Origin: Thermohalobaculum sp039027855
GTDB taxonomy: Bacteria; Pseudomonadota; Alphaproteobacteria; Rhodobacterales; Rhodobacteraceae
Direction: 5' to 3'
Assembly: GCA_039027855.1 (NCBI GenBank)
Contig: JBCCJI010000008.1
Location: 62,001-126,000, forward strand
Length of the DNA: 64,000 nt
Part shown: positions 8,939 to 16,699 of the stretch, piece by piece
Layout of the letters: each line of letters starts with the position of its first letter
Numbering within the stretch: position 1 is the stretch's first letter
Program-made: the position numbers and the translations under genes
The notes under the pieces: generated by a model
What the model saw: the letters and a program-made list of their open reading frames with translations, nothing else
The model's database searches: none
Told to the model about the DNA's origin: nothing

Positions 8939-9460
8939 GTGGCGCCGATCATGACCATGGGTGATAGCGACGCCCTGCTTCATCTCACCATGCCGCCCAA
9001 GGCTACGGTCGTGGGTGACACGGTGGCCATGCTGATCGACGCACTCGCCCCCTCGCGGCGCGGGCTGCGCGCGCAGCAGGGTGAAGCCGCACCGCCCCAT
9101 GATGAGCTTCGCCTGGCGGTGACCGAGGCGATCAACAATGTCATCCTGCACAGCGGCCATCCGGTCACGCATCCGATCCACCTGACGGCTGGTCGTGACG
9201 GTCTCTCGGCCTGGGTCGAGATCGAGGATCTCGGCCGCCCACTGCCCGAGGCGCTACTGTCGCCCGACCGTTTTGCCGATCGGATGACGCTTGGCTCGGA
9301 GGACAGCGCCGAGCCGGAGGATACCGACGCCCTCAGCCTCGATACCCTGCCCGAGGGGGGGTGGGGTTGGATGCTGATCCATGCCTCTGTCGACGGTGTT
9401 CGCTACCACCGCCGCCGGTCCTACAACCTTCTGCGCCTCGAAAAATCATTCGCGCCCTGA
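8939..9460 (+). CDS. rbaW: Anti-sigma factor serine kinase (RbaW/RsbW-like)
   Basis: A 173-residue GHKL-fold kinase. The N-box reads LAVTEAINNVILHSG, the G1-type segment IEDLGRPLP, and the G2-like segment LPEGGWGWMLI. Proteins of this family bind a sigma factor or phosphorylate the STAS antagonist. It follows the antagonist gene directly (GTG 8939, or ATG 8951 in frame). Residues about 115-140 form an acidic insertion (SEDSAEPEDTDAL) between the ATP-binding motifs. No sigma factor gene is in the window, so the target must lie elsewhere. Confidence 0.88.
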   Translation: MAPIMTMGDSDALLHLTMPPKATVVGDTVAMLIDALAPSRRGLRAQQGEAAPPHDELRLAVTEAINNVILHSGHPVTHPIHLTAGRDGLSAWVEIEDLGRPLPEALLSPDRFADRMTLGSEDSAEPEDTDALSLDTLPEGGWGWMLIHASVDGVRYHRRRSYNLLRLEKSFAP

Positions 9461-9695
9461 CCATCGCCTCCGTGGCCGCCTTTATGCCGCCACCGCCAGG
9501 GTGCTGCTAAACTTTGGCAGTCATGCGCCCCAGAAACGATGGCGCCACAGCCCCACGTTACCGGCCCAACGTCACCGCGCCGTTACAGCTGCCGACGCCA
9601 CTGTCCCACGTCGCCGCCCCGAGCTATTGCCTTCGTCACTTGCCGGCGTGACCCGCCCGCAGTCACCGCGATGCATAGCTCGCCGGCGCGGGATG

Positions 9696-9971
9696 TCAGA
9701 GTGCTTCCATCCTTTCGGCCAGCGCGATGTCCTTCTCGCTCAACCCGCCGCTGTCATGCGTGGTCAGCATCACCTCCACACGGTTGTAGACGTTGAACCA
9801 TTCGGGATGGTGATCCATCGCTTCAGCCTCGAAGGCCGCACGCATCATCCAGGCCATCGCCGCTCGAAAATCAGCGAAACGAAAGGTTTTAGCGATCGAC
9901 TTGCCGTCCTCTGATAGGGCCCATCCGGCCGATGTCAGCGCGGGCGTTATGGAAGGCGTGTCGGCAGTCAT
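9696..9971 (-). CDS. phhB: 4a-hydroxytetrahydrobiopterin dehydratase (pterin-4a-carbinolamine dehydratase)
   Basis: A 91-residue protein with the family core (AFEAEAMDHHPEWFNVYNRV, containing the HHPEW active-site histidines) and LTTHDSGGLSEKDIALAERM near the C-terminus. The enzyme dehydrates 4a-carbinolamine pterin made by aromatic amino acid hydroxylases; no hydroxylase is nearby. Its ATG overlaps the stop of the upstream phnF by 4 bases (ATGA), indicating translational coupling with a phosphonate regulator, which is an odd functional pairing. The 235 bases between its stop and rbaW hold no gene I can see. Confidence 0.92.
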   Translation of the reverse strand: MTADTPSITPALTSAGWALSEDGKSIAKTFRFADFRAAMAWMMRAAFEAEAMDHHPEWFNVYNRVEVMLTTHDSGGLSEKDIALAERMEAL

Positions 9972-10762
9972 GTCGTGGTCTCCTCACTCGCTCGGTCTTC
10001 AGTCGACATAACGCCTCCGCCGTCCACGACGAGGGTCATCCTGCCCGCCACCATCAGCGTGCGCACATCGTTGATCGGCGCGCCGTCCGGCCCAAGATCG
10101 AGGCCAGTGGTCTCGATCAGCGGCGCCCCTGGCTCTACCATCAGGTGATTGGCCGAGACCGGATCGGCGCTCACCGCGCTGATGCGCGTCATGCCGCGCG
10201 TATAGTCCGCCACACCGACCGCCGCGAGCGCGTCCGAGATCGAGGCATCGCCCGTCCCCGGTAGCGCGCCAGCCTCACCATCATCCTTGGGTAGGCGATC
10301 CGACAGCGCGGCCTCGATCCCGGGCAGCCGATCGGCGGCGAAGCGGTGCGCGCCAAGCACCACCGGCACACCATCGGCGGTACCGACGCTCTCCATCACG
10401 CAGACGGGGCTGCCGACCGCGATCGCCAGGCGTCGGGCATCGCCGGGCATGGCAGGCACGGTCTCCAGTCGCACGAGCCGGCGGCCGGCCTGCCGCCCTG
10501 CGCGGGCCACGCCTTCGGAAAAACGCGTGCGCTTTGTGATGGCGTAATCCATCGGCGGCGGCAGCACCGTGGCGCCCGCGCCGCGCCGCACATGGATCCG
10601 ACCGTCCGCCACCAACCGCGCGAGCGCTCGCCGCACCGTGTGGCGATTGACGCCAAAGCGTTGCGCCAGTGCGACCTCGCCAGGCAGCTTGGTGCCCGGT
10701 GGATAAGTGCCGCGCCCGATTTCCTCGGCAAGCGCTGCGTGGATCGCATCCCAAAGCGCCAT
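9968..10762 (-). CDS. phnF: GntR-family phosphonate utilisation regulator
   Basis: A 264-residue GntR/HutC-type regulator. The N-terminal winged helix (about 1-70) contains PPGTKLPGEVALAQRFGVNR and the HTH continuation HTVRRALARLVADGR. A UTRA-type effector domain (about 85-245) follows. It is placed divergently from phnG with about 220 bases between, the usual position for PhnF, a repressor of phosphonate genes. ATG 10762 is chosen because GGGGAG precedes it and the HTH starts normally from there; an in-frame upstream extension to 10825 is Arg-rich and unlikely. A tandem 8-base repeat in the intergenic region is a candidate binding site. Confidence 0.9.
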   Translation of the reverse strand: MALWDAIHAALAEEIGRGTYPPGTKLPGEVALAQRFGVNRHTVRRALARLVADGRIHVRRGAGATVLPPPMDYAITKRTRFSEGVARAGRQAGRRLVRLETVPAMPGDARRLAIAVGSPVCVMESVGTADGVPVVLGAHRFAADRLPGIEAALSDRLPKDDGEAGALPGTGDASISDALAAVGVADYTRGMTRISAVSADPVSANHLMVEPGAPLIETTGLDLGPDGAPINDVRTLMVAGRMTLVVDGGGVMSTEDRASEETTT

Positions 10763-10939
10763 GGTCTCCCCGGTTCGCTCTCTCGTTCTTCGCTCGCCCG
10801 TTGTTCGCGCGCCTCTTCGCCCCATGCGCCCACGCAGTCAGCGAGAAGGGGGGGCGGTACGCTTTCATAACCTGAGGCCGCGCGAGGATGGTCTGTCAGC
10901 TATGACCAGGGCACCGCTTGCGGCAACCGCAAATCTGTG

Positions 10940-10955
10940 TAGTTGTCTAGTTGTC
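10940..10955 (+). promoter_or_regulatory. Tandem TAGTTGTC repeat upstream of phnG, candidate PhnF site
   Basis: Two exact head-to-tail copies of TAGTTGTC lie 27 bases before the phnG start. The junction reads TTGTCTAG, one half of a HutC-type operator of the form TTGTCTAGACAA; the second half does not match. A PhnF operator is suggested by position and by the known GntR/HutC preference for GTNTANAC-like sites. Binding is inference. Confidence 0.4.
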
Positions 10956-10981
10956 GATTCCCGTTGTTGAGACCCGGCATC

Positions 10982-11488
10982 ATGACAACTTCGTCCGCAG
11001 CGATAGATCCTGCCAACTCGATGGCCGACAACGGTCAGGCAGCGCGTGCGCATTGGATGGGTGTTTTCGCCCGTGCCCGCCCTGCAGCGCTTGCCGAGGC
11101 GCTCGGCCGCGCCGCCGCCGCGCTTGGTGGGCGTCCGTCGCATCATTTTCTGCGCGCGCCCGAGATCGGTGCGGTCATGGTGCAGGGCCGGGCAGGGGGC
11201 ACCGGTGCGCCCTTCAACCAGGGCGAGATGACGGTGACCCGAACCGTGCTCGTCCTCGCTGACGGAACACAAGGCCATGCCTGGGTACCCGGTCGCGACC
11301 GTGCTCACGCAATCGATTCCGCCCTCGCCGATGCGCTGATGCAGCGCCCCGACAGCGCCCCCATCATCCGCGCCGAGGTGCTTGAGCCGCTACATGCGGC
11401 GGAGCAGGCGCGGGCGCAGAGCCGGCGCGAGAAGGCCGCGGCGACCCGTGTCGATTTCTTCACCATGGTCCGGGGAGAGGATGAATGA
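10982..11488 (+). CDS. phnG: C-P lyase subunit PhnG
   Basis: A 168-residue subunit of the PhnGHIJ carbon-phosphorus lyase core complex, which installs methylphosphonate on ATP and cleaves the C-P bond. Family features are the N-terminal ARAHWMGVFARA and the central LRAPEIGAVMVQGRAGGTGA and NQGEMTVTRT segments. It is the first gene of the plus-strand phn run and overlaps phnH by 4 bases. ATG 10982 is used; the N-terminus is about 20 residues longer than the recognisable family start, so ATG 11021 is an alternative. Confidence 0.94.
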   Translation: MTTSSAAIDPANSMADNGQAARAHWMGVFARARPAALAEALGRAAAALGGRPSHHFLRAPEIGAVMVQGRAGGTGAPFNQGEMTVTRTVLVLADGTQGHAWVPGRDRAHAIDSALADALMQRPDSAPIIRAEVLEPLHAAEQARAQSRREKAAATRVDFFTMVRGEDE

Positions 11489-12174
11489 GCCATGCCACCC
11501 CGCCTAGCGTGCCCGTGGTCCCGGGCGCCCCGTGCGGCGCCGGCTTTGCCGATCCGCCTGTGGAGGCCGCGCGCGCCTTTCGCGCGGCGATCGACGCCCT
11601 GTCACGACCGGGCCGGGCCGTCACGATCCCCGTCTCGACGCCAGGGCCGACACCACCCGAAGGCCTGTCGCCCGCCGCAGCCGTTCTGCTGCTGACGCTC
11701 GCCGACCCGGATACCCCGGTTTGGCTGTCGGGGACGGCGACCTCAGCCTCAGCCCCCACACCAGAGGCGGACCCATCCGCCTCACCTACCGCTGCCCTTC
11801 CTGCCGAGTGGTTGCTGTTTCACACCGGCGCCCCACGCAGCGACAATCGCGCCGATGCGAGCATCGCCGTCGGTGATTGGCAGTCGCTGACCCCGCTTCA
11901 GGGCTGGTCGGCCGGCACGGCCGAGTTCCCCGATCGCGCGGCGACGCTGATCGTCGAGGTGCCGGCACTGACCGGTGGGCCCGCACTCACCCTCACCGGA
12001 CCGGGCATCGACGGTCAGTGCACCATGGCGCCCGTCCTGCCAGAGGGCGCGGCTGACATCTTTGCCGCCAATGCAGCGGGCTTTCCCCTCGGCCTCGATT
12101 TCTTCCTGACCTCGGGCAACGCGGTGATCGGTCTGCCGCGGAGCACCCGCGTTGCCGCCGTCGGAGCCGCCTGA
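11485..12174 (+). CDS. phnH: C-P lyase subunit PhnH
   Basis: A 229-residue core subunit of C-P lyase. The N-terminal segment PPVEAARAFRAAIDALSRPG is the family signature, and the C-terminal part (PLGLDFFLTSGNAVIGLPRS) also matches. A Pro/Ser/Ala-rich insertion lies about residues 85-110 (SASAPTPEADPSASPTAALP) and looks like a disordered loop. It overlaps phnG by 4 bases and phnI by 1 base (TGATG), so the three are translationally linked. Confidence 0.95.
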   Translation: MSHATPPSVPVVPGAPCGAGFADPPVEAARAFRAAIDALSRPGRAVTIPVSTPGPTPPEGLSPAAAVLLLTLADPDTPVWLSGTATSASAPTPEADPSASPTAALPAEWLLFHTGAPRSDNRADASIAVGDWQSLTPLQGWSAGTAEFPDRAATLIVEVPALTGGPALTLTGPGIDGQCTMAPVLPEGAADIFAANAAGFPLGLDFFLTSGNAVIGLPRSTRVAAVGAA

Positions 12175-13274
12175 TGTATGTCGCCGTCAAAGGGGGCGAG
12201 CGCGCCATTCAGAATGCCCATGCCTGGCTCGCCGAAGCGCGGCGCGGTGATGGCGCGGTCGCGGAGATCGGCGTCGAGCAGATCCGCGAGCAGCTCAGCC
12301 TCTCGGTGGCGCGCGTGATGGCCGAGGGCTCGCTTTATGACGAGGATCTGGCGGCGCTGGCGCTGAAACAGGCGCGGGGCGATGTGATCGAGGCGGTGTT
12401 CCTGATGCGCGCCTACCGCACCACGCTGCCCCGCCTCGCCACCTCGCGCCCGATCGAGACCGGGGCGATGACGTGCCTTCGCCGGATCTCGGCCACCTAC
12501 AAGGATCTACCGGGCGGGCAGGTGCTGGGCCCGACTTTCGATTACACGCACCGCCTGCTCGATTTCGCGCTGATGGCTGAGGGCCACGCCCTCGCCGCGC
12601 CGACCGCCGCTGCGAACCCTGACGAGGCGATGCCGCATGTGATGGGCCTGCTCGACCAAGAGGGGATCGTCGAATCTGCGCCGCCGCCACCCGAGGATCT
12701 GCCGCCGCCCGATCTGACGCGTGAGCCGGCCGAGTATCCGATGAACCGGGCGGCGCGTCTGCAATCGCTGGCACGCGCCGACGAGGGCTGGCTGCTCGGC
12801 ATGGCCTATTCAACGCAGCGCGGTTACGGGCGCACGCATGCCTTCGTTGGCGAACTGCGCATCGGCCATGTCCGCGTTGCGGTCGAGATCCCGGAGCTTG
12901 GCTTTGCTGTCGAGATTGCGGAGCTGCTGGTGACCGAGTGCGAGACGGTGAACCAGTTCGTCGGCTCGAAGACCGAGCCGCCGCAATTCACCCGTGGCTA
13001 TGGGCTCGTCTTCGGCCATGCCGAGCGCAAGGCGATCTCGATGTCGCTCGTCGACCGGGCGATGCGATTTGCAGAGTTCGGCGAGGATGCGAGCGACGCC
13101 CCCGCGCAGGATCAGGAATTCACCCTGACCCATGGCGACAACGTGCAGGCGATGGGCTTTCTCGAGCACATCAAGCTGCCGCATTACGTCGACTTCCAAT
13201 CCGAGCTGCAGCTTATCCGCCGCCTGCGCGCGGAGGCCGCGGAACGGGTCGCAGCGCAGGAGGCGGCGGAATGA
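12174..13274 (+). CDS. phnI: C-P lyase subunit PhnI
   Basis: A 366-residue protein of normal PhnI length. PhnI with PhnG and PhnH displaces adenine from ATP with phosphonate. The N-terminus MYVAVKGGERAIQNAH is the canonical start, and later segments such as SFLEHIKLPHY-like GFLEHIKLPHYVDFQ near the C-terminus are characteristic. The gene overlaps phnH by one base. A minus-strand small gene ends just 2 bases after its stop, so PhnI is the last gene before the cluster is interrupted. Confidence 0.96.
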   Translation: MYVAVKGGERAIQNAHAWLAEARRGDGAVAEIGVEQIREQLSLSVARVMAEGSLYDEDLAALALKQARGDVIEAVFLMRAYRTTLPRLATSRPIETGAMTCLRRISATYKDLPGGQVLGPTFDYTHRLLDFALMAEGHALAAPTAAANPDEAMPHVMGLLDQEGIVESAPPPPEDLPPPDLTREPAEYPMNRAARLQSLARADEGWLLGMAYSTQRGYGRTHAFVGELRIGHVRVAVEIPELGFAVEIAELLVTECETVNQFVGSKTEPPQFTRGYGLVFGHAERKAISMSLVDRAMRFAEFGEDASDAPAQDQEFTLTHGDNVQAMGFLEHIKLPHYVDFQSELQLIRRLRAEAAERVAAQEAAE

Positions 13275-13276
13275 TC

Positions 13277-13516
13277 TCAGTCGCCCCCGCCTCCACTGCC
13301 GCCGCCATCACCCCCGCCGTCGCCGGAGAAGTCGCCGTCACGGTCGCCCCGAACGCGCGGTCTGGGCGACTCGAATTCTCCATCACTGCCCGAAAGCGCC
13401 ACGTCGGGATGCCCAAGGGGCCTGTCCCTCGAGCGCGCGCGGTCGCGCCGATAGATGATCACGGCGTAAATCAACCCCCCGGTCGCGAGCACAATCAGCA
13501 CCAGCCCTTCGAACAT
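13277..13516 (-). CDS. Small membrane protein with Gly/Asp-rich tail
   Basis: A 79-residue protein: one N-terminal membrane helix (LVLIVLATGGLIYAVIIY), a basic stretch (RRDRARSRDR), and a low-complexity tail rich in Gly, Asp and Ser (DGGGDGGGSGGGGD). No family is recognised. A strong GGAGGT ribosome-binding site 6 bases before the ATG supports it as real. It lies antisense to the direction of the phn genes, tail-to-tail with phnI and divergent from the HAD gene by 65 bases, so it physically breaks the phn run into two parts. Confidence 0.72.
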   Translation of the reverse strand: MFEGLVLIVLATGGLIYAVIIYRRDRARSRDRPLGHPDVALSGSDGEFESPRPRVRGDRDGDFSGDGGGDGGGSGGGGD

Positions 13517-13581
13517 CCACCACCTCCGTTGATGCCTCTATTCGCAACAATCTCATCCAGATGTGGTGAAGGCGTCGCGAA

Positions 13582-14184
13582 ATGGCAATGATCCCGGTCT
13601 TCGACGTGGGTCGGGTGCTGGTCGACTGGCAGCCCGACCGCCTCCTGCAGGAGCTGCTGGGCGGGCCCGAGGCACTCGCCGCCTTTCATGCCGAGGTCGA
13701 CTTTATCGCCTGGCATGGCGCGCAGGACGCGGGCCGCTCGGTCGCCGATGCCGTGGCCGCAGCCCACCGGGACCATCCCGCCTATGCCGAGACGCTTGCC
13801 CAGATCTATGCACGCTGGAACGACACGATCCCGGGCCCAGTCGAAGGCACGCCGCGCCTGCTGGAGGCGCTGGCCGACCGCGGCCCGGTCTTCGCCATCA
13901 CCAACTTCCCCGCGCATCAATGGCCGAAGGCGCTGGTCCGCTTTCCGTTCCTCACCCGCTTCACCGATGTCGTCGTCTCTGGCGAAGTCGGCCTCATCAA
14001 ACCCGACCCCGCGATCTATCGGCTCCTGCTGGAGCGCAATGGCCTCGAAGCCGCCGACTGCGTGTTCATCGACGACAACCCGCCCAATGTCGCCGCCGCC
14101 CGTCAGGTCGGGATGGACGCCATCCTGTTCACCGATGCACCGGCTCTCGCCAAAGCACTGAGCGAACGGGGGATCGTGGCATGA
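13582..14184 (+). CDS. HAD-family hydrolase inside the phn cluster
   Basis: A 200-residue haloacid dehalogenase-like hydrolase of the YihX type. Motif I is VFDVGRVLVDW (nucleophile Asp, with Gly in place of the second Asp, as in YihX-like phosphatases), motif II is FAITNFP, motif III Lys is in GLIKPDP, and motif IV is CVFIDDNPPNV. It probably removes phosphate from a small metabolite; in this setting a C-P lyase intermediate or sugar phosphate is possible but unproven. Start ATG 13582 (or 13588). Its stop overlaps a 34-codon ORF by ATGA. Confidence 0.85.
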   Translation: MAMIPVFDVGRVLVDWQPDRLLQELLGGPEALAAFHAEVDFIAWHGAQDAGRSVADAVAAAHRDHPAYAETLAQIYARWNDTIPGPVEGTPRLLEALADRGPVFAITNFPAHQWPKALVRFPFLTRFTDVVVSGEVGLIKPDPAIYRLLLERNGLEAADCVFIDDNPPNVAAARQVGMDAILFTDAPALAKALSERGIVA

Positions 14185-14285
14185 CCCTCTGCCAGACCGA
14201 TCCCATCGGCGCTTGCAGGCCCGCCGGTGATCGCTCGGCCCCGACCCGCCCGAACGGCGCCAATGAGGAGGGCAGGCCCCAGTGA
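14181..14285 (+). CDS. Possible 34-residue ORF bridging the HAD gene and phnJ
   Basis: An open frame of 34 codons, MTLCQTDPIGACRP at its start, fills the gap between the HAD gene and phnJ exactly. Its ATG overlaps the HAD stop (ATGA), and its TGA overlaps the phnJ GTG start (GTGA). The phnJ ribosome-binding site (GAGGAGGG, 14265-14272) lies inside it. It may be a real small protein, a coupling leader, or chance. The peptide resembles nothing I know, is Pro/Arg-rich, and its own start lacks a good ribosome-binding site. Confidence 0.35.
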   Translation: MTLCQTDPIGACRPAGDRSAPTRPNGANEEGRPQ

Positions 14286-15148
14286 CCGATGCCGCCTACA
14301 ACTTCGCCTATCTCGATGAGCGGACCAAGAAGATGATCCGCCGCGCGCTGCTGAAGGCCGTGGCTATCCCTGGCTATCAGGTCCCCTTCGCCAGCCGAGA
14401 GATGCCGATGCCGTATGGCTGGGGCACCGGCGGCGTGCAGGTGACGGCGGCCTGCCTCACGCCGGAGGACACGCTGAAGGTCATCGACCAGGGGGCCGAT
14501 GACACCACCAACGCCGTCTCGATCCGGGGGTTCTTCGAGAAGACGGCGGGCGTCGCCACCACCACCACGACGGCTGAGGCCACGATCATCCAGACCCGCC
14601 ACCGCATCCCCGAGGAGCCGATGACCGAGGATCAGATCCTCGTCTACCAGGTCCCGATCCCCGAGCCGCTGCGCTATCTGGAGCCCCGCGAGACCGAGAC
14701 CCGCCGCGCCCATGCGCTGGAGGAATACGGGATCATGAAGGTTAAGCTGTATGAGGATATCGCCCGGCATGGCCATGTGAAGACCGCCTTTGCCTATCCG
14801 GTGCTAGTCGCGGGCCGCTATGTGATGGATCCCTCGCCGATCCCGAAATTCGACAACCCGAGACTGTCGGGATCGCCGGCACTGCAGCTGTTTGGCGCGG
14901 GGCGCGAGCAGCGGATCTATGCCGTGCCGCCCCACACCACCGTCGTCAGCCTCGATTTCGACGATCACCCCTTCAACCGCGGCGGTACCGGTGAGTGCTG
15001 TGCGCTTTGCGGGGTCGCCGACACCTATCTCGACGAGGTGATCACCGACGATGTGGGCGGCCGGATGTTCGTCTGTTCCGACACCGATTTCTGCGAACAA
15101 CAACGCGATGCGGCGGCGCCAACCGCTGGGTGGGAGGCCGCATCATGA
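14282..15148 (+). CDS. phnJ: Alpha-D-ribose 1-methylphosphonate 5-phosphate C-P lyase
   Basis: The radical-SAM enzyme that breaks the carbon-phosphorus bond, 288 residues. Iron-sulfur and catalytic cysteines are visible in GTGECCALCGVADTY and downstream in RMFVCSDTDFCEQQ, the spacing expected for PhnJ. The N-terminal YNFAYLDERTKKMIRRALLK is also canonical. The start is GTG 14282, with GAGGAGGG upstream. It overlaps phnK by 4 bases. Found after the HAD gene and not directly after phnI, as in simpler phn operons. Confidence 0.97.
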   Translation: MTDAAYNFAYLDERTKKMIRRALLKAVAIPGYQVPFASREMPMPYGWGTGGVQVTAACLTPEDTLKVIDQGADDTTNAVSIRGFFEKTAGVATTTTTAEATIIQTRHRIPEEPMTEDQILVYQVPIPEPLRYLEPRETETRRAHALEEYGIMKVKLYEDIARHGHVKTAFAYPVLVAGRYVMDPSPIPKFDNPRLSGSPALQLFGAGREQRIYAVPPHTTVVSLDFDDHPFNRGGTGECCALCGVADTYLDEVITDDVGGRMFVCSDTDFCEQQRDAAAPTAGWEAAS

Positions 15149-15960
15149 CCGCTCTGGCTGCCGAGCTGCCGGCCGAGGCGCCATCGCCGGGTGCAGAGGC
15201 GCTCCTCACCGTCGAGGGGCTGACCAAGTCCTATGGCAGCCAGATCGGTTGCCGCGATGTGTGCTTCGATATCTGGCCTGGCGAGGTCATGGGCATCGTC
15301 GGCGAGAGCGGTTCGGGCAAGACGACCTTGCTGCGTTGCCTGTCAGGGCATCTGAGCGCCGATAGCGGCACGGCGGTCTTTGACGGTGAGGACGGGCCGG
15401 TCGATGTCCTCTCGATGCCCGAGCCTGCGCGCCGGCGGTTGATGCGCACCGAATGGGCGCTGGTCCACCAGAACCCGCGCGATGGCCTCCGTCTTGGTGT
15501 CTCGGCCGGCGCCAATGTGGGTGAGCGACTGATGGCCGTTGGCTGGCGGCACTACGGCCGCATCCGCGAGACGGCGGGCAGTTGGCTCGACCGTGTCGAG
15601 ATTGACCCCGAACGCATCGACGACCGGCCGACCACCTTCTCGGGCGGGATGCAGCAGCGCCTGCAGATCGCGCGCAACCTCGTCTCCGCGCCGCGCCTTG
15701 TGTTCATGGACGAGCCGACCGGAGGCCTCGATGTCAGCGTGCAGGCGCGGCTGCTGGACCTGATGCGCAGTCTGGTCCGCGATCTCGGTCTGTCGGTGGT
15801 GGTGGTGACGCATGACCTGGCGGTAGCGCGGCTACTTGCAGACCGCCTTATGGTCATGCGTCGGGGAGAGGTAGTTGAGAGCGGCTTAACGGACCAAGTA
15901 CTCGATGATCCGCAACACAATTATACGCAACTCTTGGTAAGCGCCGCTCTCCGGCTCTGA
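15145..15960 (+). CDS. phnK: C-P lyase ABC-type ATPase PhnK
   Basis: A 271-residue ABC ATPase that binds the C-P lyase core. Walker A is GESGSGKTTLLR, the signature is FSGGMQQRLQIARNL, and Walker B is LVFMDEPTGGLDVS. ATG 15145 overlaps the phnJ stop; the same frame stays open upstream but that part is phnJ read in another frame. The last 25 or so codons (from about 15880) become markedly AT-richer (ACGGACCAAGTACTCG, AATTATACGC) than the rest of the gene, continuing into phnL. Confidence 0.95.
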   Translation: MTALAAELPAEAPSPGAEALLTVEGLTKSYGSQIGCRDVCFDIWPGEVMGIVGESGSGKTTLLRCLSGHLSADSGTAVFDGEDGPVDVLSMPEPARRRLMRTEWALVHQNPRDGLRLGVSAGANVGERLMAVGWRHYGRIRETAGSWLDRVEIDPERIDDRPTTFSGGMQQRLQIARNLVSAPRLVFMDEPTGGLDVSVQARLLDLMRSLVRDLGLSVVVVTHDLAVARLLADRLMVMRRGEVVESGLTDQVLDDPQHNYTQLLVSAALRL

Positions 15961-15985
15961 CATACAGATTCGCGAAAGCTCAAAC

Positions 15986-16699
15986 ATGATAGAAGTCAAA
16001 AACTGCTCAAAAGTCTTCACTCTGCATTTACAGGGTGGAATTCGACTGCCAGTACTTAATAATGTCAACTTTAGTATTATAAAAGGCGAAGCTGTGGCGC
16101 TGACTGGCCCATCTGGTGTGGGCAAGTCCACATTGCTTCGGATGATCTACGGCAATTACCTCGCCGAGCAGGGGTCGATCACCGTCGATGGGGTGGAGGT
16201 TGTGGGCGCCGAGCCGCGGACGATACTGGCCCTGCGACGTGCGACCCTGGGCTATGTCAGCCAGTTTCTGCGCGTTGTCCCGCGGGTGGCCACGGTCGAT
16301 GTCGTGGCCGAACCACTGATCACGCTCGGCACGCCGCCCGATCAGGCGCGCGATCTGGCCAAGGCGCTGCTCAGCCGACTTCGTGTGCCGCCGCAGCTCT
16401 GGTCTTTGCCGCCCGCGACCTTTTCGGGCGGTGAGCAGCAGCGCATCAATATCGCCCGCGGCCTGATCCACCCCTATCCGGCACTGCTTGTCGATGAGCC
16501 GACGGCCTCGCTCGATGCCGAAAACCGGCAGGTGGTGATCGACCTGTTGTGCGAGGCGAAGGCGCGCGGCGCGGCGATCCTTGGTATCTTTCACGACGCT
16601 GCGGCACGTGGCGCGGTCTGTGATCGCGACGTCGATGTCGGAGCCTTCGTACCGGACGCCGATGGCGAGGCCGCTCAATCCGCCCCGGTCAGCGCATGA
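15986..16699 (+). CDS. phnL: C-P lyase ABC-type ATPase PhnL
   Basis: A 237-residue ABC ATPase, the second one of the C-P lyase system. Walker A is TGPSGVGKSTLLRM, the signature FSGGEQQRINIARGL, and Walker B LLVDEPTASLDAENR. The first 45 or so codons use AAA, ATA, TTA, AAT and AGT freely, unlike the GC-ending codons of the remainder, so the gene looks mosaic. Its 3' end overlaps the convergent DUF1045 gene by 25 bases. Confidence 0.94.
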   Translation: MIEVKNCSKVFTLHLQGGIRLPVLNNVNFSIIKGEAVALTGPSGVGKSTLLRMIYGNYLAEQGSITVDGVEVVGAEPRTILALRRATLGYVSQFLRVVPRVATVDVVAEPLITLGTPPDQARDLAKALLSRLRVPPQLWSLPPATFSGGEQQRINIARGLIHPYPALLVDEPTASLDAENRQVVIDLLCEAKARGAAILGIFHDAAARGAVCDRDVDVGAFVPDADGEAAQSAPVSA

